Notes under the pieces: model-generated
Told to the model about the DNA's origin: nothing
The model's input: the letters and a program-made list of their open reading frames with translations, nothing else
The model's database searches: none
Part shown: one piece after another, positions 1 through 12,200 of the stretch
How the letters are laid out: each line of letters opens with the position of its first letter
How positions within the stretch are numbered: position 1 is the first letter of the stretch
Translations under genes and position numbers: made by a program
Source: Saccoglossus kowalevskii
Lineage: Eukaryota > Hemichordata > Enteropneusta > Harrimaniidae
Direction of reading: 5' to 3'
DNA length: 46,243 nt
NCBI RefSeq assembly: GCF_000003605.2
Contig: NW_003113964.1
Location: 213,555-259,797, forward strand

Positions 1-20
1 CTATTTATAGTAAACACATA

Positions 21-110
21 CTGCGTGCGTGACTCGAACCGGCGCTCGCGTACGGCACCTAATCGCCTAGCTTCACGCCTCTACACGTCTTCCCCTCGGC
101 CACAGGTTTG
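21..110 (-). repeat. tRNA-like sequence, probably SINE head or tRNA pseudogene
   Basis: On the - strand an A-box-like TGGCCGAGGGG (about 104-94) is followed about 55 bases later by a B-box-like GGTTCGAGTCA (about 41-31), the spacing of a type II tRNA. The T stem has mismatches and no acceptor stem pairs, so a working tRNA is unlikely. GC content is well above the surroundings. Confidence 0.4.
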
Positions 111-132
111 AACATGTTTTCAACATTTGTAG

Positions 133-252
133 GTGTCCTATACTGATAATGGTTTGTCTATCACAATGACAAGAGATGTCAATAAAGAAGAAATGAAGTC
201 AGCCGCTGTGTCATATGCCAATCCTGGTGTTCATGCAGGAGGAAAATATCAG
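133..252 (+). CDS. Gene A exon 1 of window
   Basis: Residues 1-40. Acceptor is TTTGTAG, donor is CAG|GTATGA, phase 0 at both ends. It opens with VSYTDNGLSITMTRDV and ends GGKYQ. No recognised domain. The exon begins just after a tRNA-like remnant. No B counterpart is in the window because B is cut at the right edge. Confidence 0.75.
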
Positions 253-3200
253 GTATGAATTATTTTCTTATAATTTAATTAAGGTTCATATTCTGACAAT
301 ATAATGAACCTAGAACATAAGAAATCATCAGAACAGAACTCATAACAAATATATATTCCACTGTTCACTGACACCAACACTAATTTGATCTAACAATGAT
401 CTAATGCCAAATGTATTAAAGGCAATCACTGTCATATGCCAGCGACGGTAAATACGCTATTCTTGTTATCTGTTTATAAGCAGAATTTCCTATACATTAG
501 TTTCGAACATTATCAAACTGGTATCCTTGAATTAGAATAAACAAATTTTGTTAAGGCAAATATTGTTTTAGTGGCCCATCTTTGTGCGATGTATCATTTA
601 TACAATTTTATTTGTGTTGAAAACAAGACATGTAATAGTTAATACATATATTCTTTTGTTATATGTGATAACATTAGTCTCTTAATCTGCGTTTTGAAAT
701 CCGACATATAGGTTGACATACTAGCAGCTGGTGGTGATAGCCAGGCTGTATCTAGTTTAATATTTTGGGATGGTCCATCAGGTGTTGTCGGTGATTTTAA
801 CGCAATATTGGGCGAAAAAAGTTGGCAGTATAGTGTGATTAAAAAGAAAGATTGTACATGCTGTGAAAATGACAATATTTCTGAGAATACTGGTGGCAGT
901 TCAGCCCGGGAAACTGTCACATATATCCAAGGTATGTATTCAGTTTTAAAACGGGCGTGATAGATTACATGTGTTATTTTAATAATCAACATAAAATGCC
1001 TAGGAATGTATATATATATATATAGTGGCAGGGGAAACTGGTAGCTACCGTGGCCCATATGTACAATTGGTCCGCTACATAAAAGTCAGTCGGCTACTTG
1101 AAAATTGCTCGGCTACTTGAAAACTGCTCCGTTACATGAATATCGCGCCGCTACTTGAAAATCGCTCCGCTACTTGAAAACAATTGGTCGGCTACTTGAA
1201 AATTGTTCGGCTTACTTGACAAAAATCGGTCAGCTACTTGAAAATTGCTCCGCTACATGAAAATCGCGCCGTTGCATGAAATCGCTCCGCTACTTGAAAA
1301 CAAATCGGTCGGCTACTTGAAAACCGCGTCGCTACATGAAAATTGCCCCGCTATCTAGAAAATCGCGTGGTATATGTTGCGAGGTAAACTTCGACGTGAA
1401 GGTATGACCCGGAAGTACTACATGCAAGGTATAGCATTGCTTGTGTATGTTTACGAAGTCGGGTAAACAACGCATTCATCTGTTTGTTAAATAAAATGAA
1501 GTCAACCAACCTGCATACTTGAAACATCTTAATTGCATGTGTTGAATATATTGGCATGCTGACTGTAGACTTTGAATGTAAACAGATCACAAGACAGTGC
1601 GCCATTCTAACCCTATACAACCACAAATTGTTACGACTCGTTACCAAAATCTACTGTACAGTGTATCATGTTTACATCACTACAAATCAGTTTCATGGCT
1701 TTACCACTACTAAGTTTAGCTTTTATTCACCTATAAAACGAGCGTCTTGCTGTCAACATATATCAGAGGGTGTGCGAGGGGGATAGCTGATACAGGTTAC
1801 ATAATATAAAAAAGGCATTTTATGTTTTTACAAAAAATAAAATGAAAAAAAATGGGTTTTTACACTTTACAGATAAAACAAATTCATTTTACAGTTGTTT
1901 AATATATTTATATTTATAATATATAAGCTCTACGGGTTATTTCAAAGCCGTAACTGATAGATATTTACCCAGCATTTTGTATTTTTTTTCAACAATAATT
2001 CACGAACAGTAATTAAAGAAGGAACTGATTTCCTTTGATTTCTGCTGCGTATAGCTATACCAGAAGTCTCCTTGTCGCACTCTGACACAGCATTTTTTTT
2101 TCAAACATCGGGCATTATGTTTCACCATGAAAACCGTTTTATTAGATCTCTTATCAGAGACACTTGAAGGATTAACTTGTTTGTAAACTGTCAGCGCGTA
2201 CAGTGGAACAGTAATGTTTGTCAGAGGATTATCCCCCGTTGTTCGTTTGCATAACAATGGAAACCCGAACGTTCCTGGAGTACGGACTTAAATGCCAGCA
2301 GTTTTCTTCATTTTTCACGTTCGAGCTTGAAATTATTCATTATCTGACACTCTTTACGAGTTCTATGATACCAGTGGTTAAAATGTTTGGCAATTTTTAG
2401 TGTATATTTATAATAATGCAGCAAATCTACAGTGTTTTATTATCCAAAACTGTTTTTCGCGTTTTTCTCGAGTTGAAGTCTTGATTGAGTACAACTCATT
2501 GGGACCGCCGCCAAATTATGTGCGTTCGGAGTAGGACATTCAAACTCGCAGTTATCGTTCAAAAGATAATGATGGTGCGAAATATGTCTGTTTTTTTTAA
2601 AAAAAAAAATGCTTTGTCACAGAATAATAGTCTGTTGAAGGTGCCAAGGATGGAGTAATTAGGCGACAAAAAAAAACAAAGAATAGGAATAATATTATAG
2701 TGACAATTTAAAATCTGATGCCGGACAAAACATCAGAAATATACTATATAAGGCGAAACAATGATCATCATTGTCTGTTGTAAGGATTAGCTCTTAAGCT
2801 TAACAAATGTTTAATTTCATTCATTTATTGACAACATAACCATAAATTATAACAAGTTTTGTATTTGCGACTTGAATACTAATAATTTTTAGCTCCGCAA
2901 CGGAGCTGATCTTATTACTGATTAACTGTCGTTCGTCCTTCAACAATTGCATTAGCATCTTCGTCTTGGAAACCAGTAACCTGAGTGTTTTGATGTTCAA
3001 TAAAATACTACCTTGAATGGTTCTCTCAGATTTTGTGTCAATATTGTATTTTGTTTGAATATTTTGGGCCATTTATGTCAAAACTGCTATTTCCGACGAC
3101 TACTTGAAAACTACCAGCTCAATTCATTTGATACATGTTATGTAGGTATCTTGTGTTAATCTCTATTAGATATGTTTTTTGTGACGATATCAACTCTTCT

Positions 3201-6200
3201 CACTTCTTAGCAATTATTTTTTATGTTTAGAAAAATAAAATTATACGTAGTCATGCTTGACATGTATGTGGAATCATCAATAAAAGGGAACTAGAAGAGA
3301 AAACTTGTTCACATTTTATTTTAGTAAAACAATAGAATAGTTGAATGACGTAAATAATGCAGAGGTGCTCGCTAGGTTGTTGTATTTTGTTTATAAATAT
3401 ACTATTTGTATTTACTGATAGTTTCAGCAATTGTACCTTTGGTATCAGTATTTCAGAAAATCCCTTGACTTCCAACAACAGATAATTTCAATAAGATACT
3501 AGTAATTATTGTAATATGTATGAAATATACGGTGGGCGGAAGTCGGCCACCATCTGCCACCCCGGAAATAGTTTCGACCACACACAGTCTTTGCAGTTAT
3601 ATACATTTATTTAGATTTTATATATAGAACTGCAAGGATTCAATCAACAAGATATGAAACATGTGTGGCCGAAATTACCTACATTCGAGATATACGTAAC
3701 AACTTGGCCATCTGCCGTCCGAGTTGATGCATCAACAGCAGAACTTTTATTTTCATTGAACAATGCACATTATTTACGAGAATCCACTACACCGCGAAGA
3801 AAATTCAAGAACTTCACTGCGCTTGTGCAACGACCTCACCCAAGTTTTAGCGCACAGAAGATTCTTCGCATGACACCGGGCTTCAAATGAGCCATTACAA
3901 GTTTGTAATTTCGTACGAATTACGACATTTAATGTGGAAAATGGTTTATACACTTACAAAAAATAAGACACACAAAGCTACAGGCTATGACGACATGCTG
4001 CAATTTGTGTGTCTTTTTTCAACTGTTTGGTCTAACATCATGTTGTGAATATATCGTGCACACATGATTTCTAAAAATATAAAAGAAAGCGAAAAACGTC
4101 AAGAAAAAATCTCGTTCATAAAGCCCATGCACATATCATGGCCGATGTTTGGTCTATAATGAGGTACAGTCAATCATAATTGAAAACAGCCTTACCAATG
4201 GAGCTATAAAAATATGTCCTATAACGTCAGTAACTCGGTGCCCCGGTACAACATGTCCGATTGAGACGAGTCGTAGCAGTGTGTGTGTACGACCATGAGT
4301 GCACAGTTTTCAGTTGAGACGGAGTAAGATTTTTCCACATTGAAACATTCTGGTAGTCACCGACTCCCTCCAACTATTTGTAAAACTTATAACCAATTAG
4401 AAGACAGAATTCAGTTACATGACTCGATATTTACCAATAAACACTTATGTGGTATCATCAAAATATTTCTATAAGAACTATAATAATAATTTGTAATACT
4501 CCAGAATGGACAAAAACTAATCATGTACTTTGGATATTAAAAACGATGACAGAATCTCAATTGCCAAACCGGATATATGCGTAGATCAAATTAGTACTTG
4601 AGTACTAGATAGATGAAGTTGTACGACATAGTATTATAATAGTAGAAACAAACCAGGTGAAGGTTCAAAACCACGTGAACACGTGTATCCCTCTTACAGC
4701 GGGGATAATAATACATAAACTTATAATTGCAGAACAATATGGATTTCTATACTATTTTAACTCTTAAACAACAACAGTGTTAATTACAATAACAGCGAAA
4801 AACATATACTAGTATGCAAGTTATCGCAAAACAAGAATAAATTATCACGCGTAGTATTTCTTCGCAAAGTTAAGTTAAAAAGCTACGTGCTTATGTCAAG
4901 TCATTGCTGTCGATTTAAATTTAAACTCTTCATTGCACGTCACGTGTAGCAAGATTTTAGTAAATATACATACGAGTTTTACACCATGCCCTTATATAGA
5001 TTTAAAAATAATTAAACAATACGAGACACAAATGCATCATCTTCAGCTCATTGGGGTACATATAGTTTCCCGTTTGTTTTCTTTAAAAATTAAATAATTT
5101 GTGTTACCGTGATTTTCAAGTAACCGATCAATTTTCATGTACCCAAATAGCGGAGGAATTTCCAAGAAGCTGGCCGATTTTCATGTAGCCGACCGATTTT
5201 CATGTAGCGGAGCAATTTTCAAGTAGCCGACCGACTTTTTTTCAAGTAGCAGAGCGATTTTCAAATAGCTGACGGATTTTCATGTAGCGGACCAATTGAA
5301 TATATGGGCCACCGTAGGAAGCAAATCAATACATGAAATGGTCACATTATGTATATCACTCGTATGAGAGAATACTTGCATTCAGGGAATATTTTATTAT
5401 TTCAGCCTTTTATTTTCCAGATACATGCGAGTGTAATTGCACGGCATACTATATACAAAGCAACAATACAACAACATCAGTTGTCATGTCTACTGATACA
5501 TCAACAGTAACATCCAGCTCATGGCAAGTCAAAGAAGATGTGCTTCCCGGCAAAACATACACCAGAGATGAAAGTATCAAGAACAATGCCCAGACAGCAA
5601 TAGGACTCCAGCTACATTCAGGTAGTTATACAAATACTCCTCTGGGGGAGATTATTCCATGTTGGTGTTTAAGCATATTTTGATTCCACATCTGAAACTG
5701 TGTAACACATAAAGCATAAACAATAATTATAAATTATTGGTGATTAAAGAGACCCTCACAGTTTCTCTTGCACCAGTTTATACACAATGTGAAAGGCTGG
5801 AAAGCTCTATCCATCAAGAAAATTAATGTTTCCCGGGCACGAATTCACCAGTGTTGTGACATGTTCTGCGTTTTAATTATTTTTATAACTGTTACATATT
5901 GTCTATTGTTCAGACATCAACAATGTAGTACTTTGTCATTGCAGGAGTCAATGTAAATGGCGAGATTAAACATTTTGCCGTGGTCTGGAGTCGCTACGTA
6001 AACGACACGTATGAACCCAAACATGAGATTATTGAACTTTCATTTGACCCATCACAGACCTGGCACACATACTGCCTGGTGCTTACCATAGATGATGCTG
6101 GTAACAAGGTAAGAACGTCAATGTGAAGGGCGGAGGATGCCACTTATTGTTACCCTGCATTGTTTGTGCGATGACTCTGATGCATTAATGTAGTCATCAC

Positions 6201-9200
6201 ATATGTTGAACTGGAAATAAGTTTAAAAAAGTAAAATAAACGAGATAAAATAATCATTTTTAAAATTGGGATTTTGTGTTGCATAACCCAGAATTAACAA
6301 GATGTTGGCTCTCAACTTCTGTCTAACATATTATGTGTTTGCGGTGTCTCAATCTGTCTGTTCTTCAAATATAGATTTAGAAAGATATCTGTATATGGTT
6401 GCCATAGAAACATTTTAGGGTAAGATCTATCATTGGACAAATGTTCATACAAGAATACTTTGGAAGGGATGTGGAACTTGCTGTTTTCAGTTCATTGCCA
6501 GATAACTAAAAAGACCATTCAATTAGATTTTAGAAGTGGTCTGGGTTCAGTTGCTTTGAAGACAGCAATTCTTTACCATTGAGTAATCAAACGAATCTTC
6601 AAATCAGTCTCCAAATAAGGGAATATTCAAATCAGTCTCCAAATAAGGATAGTAAGGTTAATTACAATATAGCTGGGCAGTCACAGATTTCAAATGATCA
6701 TCTTACACCAAGGTGGCATAAAACAAATAAAAAGCCGGAGGACATATTCCAACACAGCTTTGACCTTATATGCAAGAGATGTGGAGTGAATATAGATGTT
6801 AGAAACTGAACAGAATTATATTAGGGCAATATATTCAACACTGTGTACATGTGTAACGTTATAATAGTGCGCATGTGCTGTGTTTAACTGTAACCTGGCG
6901 ATATAAAGGCGAGGATTGTACTCGTACACATTTTAGGAATTTTCTCTGGACGCAATTTCCTATTGGTCCATTGATCAACGTTTTTGAAAAAATATAAATG
7001 TATATATTGACAGTTGTACAAGGCATTCAAGGAGTTAAGTGACTGTTTTTTTTTACATCTGAATTGATAGGCTGACAGTACACTCGAGCTCGATATTGAC
7101 GGTGTTGGAGCGGCTATTATGTCTGGTATCCCACATCTTAGTGACAATGCGAAGCTAATCGTGACAGTATGGAATAGATTAGATTTTGTGCCTGAGATTA
7201 CAGATTTCTTCAATCCACCTACAAGTACAGCATCATTTAGGAACTTGAGGTGAGTTGATTGAGTGGGTATTTATTAGAACTACCAAAAGGCACAGCATCA
7301 TTTAGGAAACTGAGGTTAGTTGATGAAGTTGGTGTTTATTAGAACTACCAACAATTACAGCATCATTTAGAAAACTGAGGTTAGTTGATAAAGTGGGTGT
7401 TTATTAGAACTACCAACAAGTACAGCATCATTTAGGAAACTGAGGTTAGTTGATAAAGTGGGTATTTATTAGAACTACCAACAAGTACAGCATCATCAAG
7501 GAACCTGAGATGGGTTGTTAAATGGGTGTTTTTCAGAACAATCAACAAGTACAGCGTCATTAAGGAATTTAGGTGAGTTGGTAAAATAAGTGTTTATTCT
7601 AACTATCTTAAGTATTCTGCGATAGGTTACTGTACACATTTGTGCGTGACCCATGTTTATAACTTGTTACCTTGAGATGTGACTGTTTATGTAGCCTTGT
7701 AATACAGAGTAACAAAATGCAGTATACCAAATATATATAATAGGGAATTAATACCAACAAGTTTTCCAGCAGTAAAAACATCCCATTTATGAATAATTTA
7801 TCGTGATGCAATCATAACAGAATACAGTAATAAACCTACTTAAACTTTTGGTCGTAAATTGCTTATTAGTTTAATATTAAAGGTTAATTGTGTTAATATG
7901 CATTGTCTCGATTTGTTATTCTAGATTGCCTCCATCAGTTGAAAACCTATGTCGCTATGGCGATCCTTTTCGTAATGGTGAGAATGCCATAAAAGGTTTC
8001 ATGGCAGGAATTGGTTCTCAACGCTTACGAGATGATGTTGTACCATTCAGTCTGGTAAGGAAACCAGTTTGCTGATTCTGAACAAATGTTCTTTGAAATA
8101 ACTTTGCGATTTGATAATATATGTATAATGTAGCCCAGGGAAAAATTCTTCATTTGTGAAAATGATTGCACATAAATATTGTTAAACTTTTATATTGCAA
8201 TTCCTGCAAAGCATCTTTGATTTTTATGTGTAGATATATTTGTGTTGGTTCCCTATAAACAAAGAGAATCGTAAATTAATTATTCGTTCTCTTGACTTGA
8301 TACAAATTGTTTAATACATTGCTTCAGGTGACCAGTCCATGCATCCCATGTGTCAAGCCATGTGATTTATATAACTGCGATAGCTCCTGTTCAGACAGTA
8401 CAACTAGTGTTCATCATATAGTGCTAGGAGACTTGAATTTAAACCCCGATGCTATAATTGAAGAAGATGGTCAAAATAGAACAGTACCAGTTTCTTATTA
8501 TCTCACTGTCAAAGGTGTAACAGGTACGTTCACATCGGTGCTTATTGGTAGTAAAGTACCAAGTGCATGATAAGTGAACGGGTGCGAGAGGAAACACCAA
8601 TTGACGAGATTATTAATCCAATTTTGAGGTAATGCGTCTATGATAGGCAGATACACAAGACACTTATAATTCTAATTTGCAAAAAATATACTGATTTGGG
8701 AGGTCAGTCGCCTGGTGACAGTTATATGAAAAAGTAAGACGAAAAGTAAGACAATTATTTGTTATGCTATAAATATATAAAGTTGATAATTAATATTGGT
8801 AATAATTATATCACTAATGCAAGCACACGTGTGTACATTAATGTTAGGTTCAGGACGATCAGCTGTTGCATCCTCCAATGGAGTGATAATTGATGTAACT
8901 CCACCAGTTATTGCTGATTTATACCATGTTGACATGTCATGGTCTGATTCAGAACCCACTGAATATCAGAGTAGTAATACTACTATAGCTGCAAGATGGG
9001 AAGTATATGACATAGGTAGTCAGGTAAGATGACTGACAGTCAATATATACATTGTGGCATGTATATGACATAAGTAGTCAGGGTAATAGAAGTTATTGGT
9101 CATATATCGATTGTATTTATATGAGTAGTCAGATAAAAATATAATGGTCGCATATAGATTGTGAGATATATATGATATACGTAGTACGGTAAGAAAATCA

Positions 9201-12200
9201 ATGGTCCCATAGACAATTAATGGTCATTTACAAACTATGGTATATATATAGTCAATATATGGGTAGTCATATAATAGGATCGTTGATGGCATAGCGATTG
9301 TGGTATCACTTCCGAGTATAATTTAAAATTCATAATATTTCTCTCTTTTAACATTTTGTTAAGAGCTGTAATGTAACAACCTATACACATATAACTTGTG
9401 ACAACGAAAACAGAAACCTGTAATTTTTGCGATAAAAATATAATGATAATTTGTTTTTTTAGATTTTAGGTATCCAGTTTGCTATAGGCACTACACAACA
9501 TGGTACTGAGTTACAAGACTTCAAATCTGTGGGATTGCAGTCATTTGCTATGATTAATAATTTAAATCTCGTAAACAAAGCTGTATATTACGTGACTTTG
9601 AAGGTAACCAATACTGCTGGACTAGAAAGCAACATGACAACAACAGGTAAGTATGAAACAGATGATAATAGAAGCGCTGGATGTCAATTGTCTTGCACGG
9701 GGATGACCAAAAATTCACGATGGAGATTGTGCCACATGTGGAGCAGGATGTGCACACTCTTTTCGAAACACCTGACATCACCTCTTGGCTTGTGCCTTGA
9801 GGTCCATGTATCTCTCTCACCGATTTGACAGTGTATTGTTTGTTTGTTTGTTTGTGTGTCCACTGTGTGTTCTCGGATTTACAAACATTGTTTTTTGACA
9901 TTGATTGTTTGACTTATAGTTGGGTATTATTTCTTGGGTTTTCCATAGCATATCGCAAAATTAAGCCTGAAATTATATAATTTGATTAACTGTACATAAA
10001 GTAAACAATAACCCACTGACAGAACTTACCTTGGCATTGAACCTATGTTTACGTATGTTTAAGTTAAACGTATGCTCACCGATTTAATATCACGTAATCG
10101 AAACATTTACTGCTTCAGTACTGTTTATACTTATTGGGATATTTTAAATTGATTGCGATTGAAGAAAAATTGTCATGTATGCAAATTGATGTGCTTATTA
10201 TTTTTGAGTTATTATTCTAGAGTTGATGGAAAATTATAATTGTGATGCATATAATTTTTAAGAAGTTGCTTTAGAACAAAGGGACTTTGATCTGTGCTTT
10301 GAATTTGACTGTAAATAACAGCTTTCTTCCAGGCTGTATGACAAAAGAAATATTTTCTGTTTCATGGTTTATTCGCTATGACCATACTATTAAACCAAGA
10401 GCCATTAACATTAATAGTTGAAAGGTGATGTTGAGCTTGTTGTAGCAATGCTACAAAGTTGACATCAATGTCACTTATCAGGTATTGAACTCAGGGTCAC
10501 AGAATCATTAGATCATGTTTTTTGGCAGATATAATATGTTTGTAGTTAAATACAATGACACTTTCGATCGATGACATCGATTATAGTATTTGATGATGAC
10601 TCAGAATGATATACGACGAGTGTCATATGTAGCGCAGATTTACTCAGTTTTTATCCGAAACACCATGTGGTCCATAGTTTTTATCCGAAATTAAAGCGAA
10701 AATATTTTGATATTTGATAGCAATTTGTATTAAAATACAATTTTGATTACAATTTTGGTCACATATAGTTGATGATATTGCGAACACTGTGTTTTTTTCA
10801 GGTGTGACTGTGATAGATGATTCACCCGATACTTCCAATGCCACTACTTCAACATACTGTGGTGAGCCACTTGGCGATGGTATTGAAAGATGCAATGATC
10901 AAAATGTTGTAGGTTTGTCATGGGATGCAATAGATGATGATCTAGTAGAAGGTTACTGTGAGTGCAAATAATAATTACATCTTTAGTCAGTGGCGATTCC
11001 AGCAAAATGTATAGGGGGAGCGTAAATCGCAGATAAGCTATGCGTGATCCAGATGATATGAATCGTCATGCGTTTGGTGGGGGGGGCATCCATCGCCACT
11101 GTCTTTAGTGATTCGCCAATACCAATACCTGATGTGTTATAGTCAATGTCAATAAGGTGGCTCTGTTGTAAGCTACCTTCTAACTTACTATTGTTATTAT
11201 TCTTTGGATCAAGGTATCTTCATATCCCATGCCATGTAGTTATATGTTACATTATGGCAAATAATGTTTGGCAAAAATGCTCCAACTTTTTTTTTAGTCA
11301 CCACCAACCTTGCCTTGACACTTTTTAGTAAAATAATGTACCTTATAATACATTCATTGAAGGATCTCTATACACAAGATTGTCGTGACTATAGTGGAAC
11401 TCTTACAGATATTAATCAATATGCCTATATTATTAGGGCAGTTAGATGAACATTCCTCTAATGACTATAACCATTTCCGTTATCACATAAACACATTTTG
11501 TAGAATGTATTTATTTGCTGTATGTAGTTATTTGGGCTCATTCCAATGTTATTCCAATTATGTTATTGCTTGTTTCTACCACTGCCTTTTAAAAAACGTA
11601 ATGCTGCATTCTATTTTGCGAGTCACTTGTTAGATATATAGCATTATATAATATTTTATTGTTATGATTTGTTACTCAGATTTTAGTGTTGGATCATCTG
11701 ATGGCAGCAGTCAAGATGTAATTCCAGAAGTTCTAGTTGGAGTGAATACATCAGGTTCAGTACATGTAGAAGGTGGTACTCTTGTAATTGGTAATACCCC
11801 ACTTGCTAATCTGTCTGCCATGCGAGAAAGAAATGCTGAAGAAGAAGCAAAGAGGTTGGAGCAAGGTTTACCTGATGTCTATACCAATAAGTTCCTAATG
11901 GAGCCAGGAAAGTAAGTGTTGTAGATGTCTGTTGTTTCCCTGCCAATATTGTTCATGATAAAAGGAGCTTTGTTGATATCTGCTATGATTGATTATCTGA
12001 AAAAAGATGAATGTTTTATTTGTATTTTCCAGAGTGTTGGTCAGCTCACTTAAAGTCTGTAACAAAGGTCATCAATGCAGTGACTATAATGTTAAAAAAG
12101 TTGCTATGATTCGTAAGTACCATTCATTTTTACTAATCAGTAGCATAGTTCTTTTGTTATATTTTTTTATTACAGTAGAGTGTAATGTGTTCAAATAGAA

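Larger units (their letters stand above)
1045..5317. mobile_element. Foldback-type DNA transposon in gene A intron 2
   Basis: Long inverted terminal repeats made of tandem subrepeats. The left arm (1045-1360) repeats a module of about 20-24 bases with core CGGCTACTTGAAAATCGCTC. The right arm (about 5100-5317) is the same in reverse (CATGTAGCGGACCAATT). The outer ends match: CTAC(C/G)GTGGCCCATAT, then CAATTGGTCCGCTAC. This design is known from foldback elements such as Drosophila FB and sea urchin TU. The 3.7 kb interior has no open frame over about 100 codons and no recognised transposase, so it is probably non-autonomous. No convincing target-site duplication was found. Confidence 0.75.

Noticed and set aside
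639-1058. 139-codon - strand frame across A exon 2
   Set aside because: Antisense shadow of exon 2 and AT-rich intron; no domain.
1351-3890. Short open frames inside the foldback element as a transposase
   Set aside because: None exceeds about 100 codons or shows DDE or other transposase motifs.
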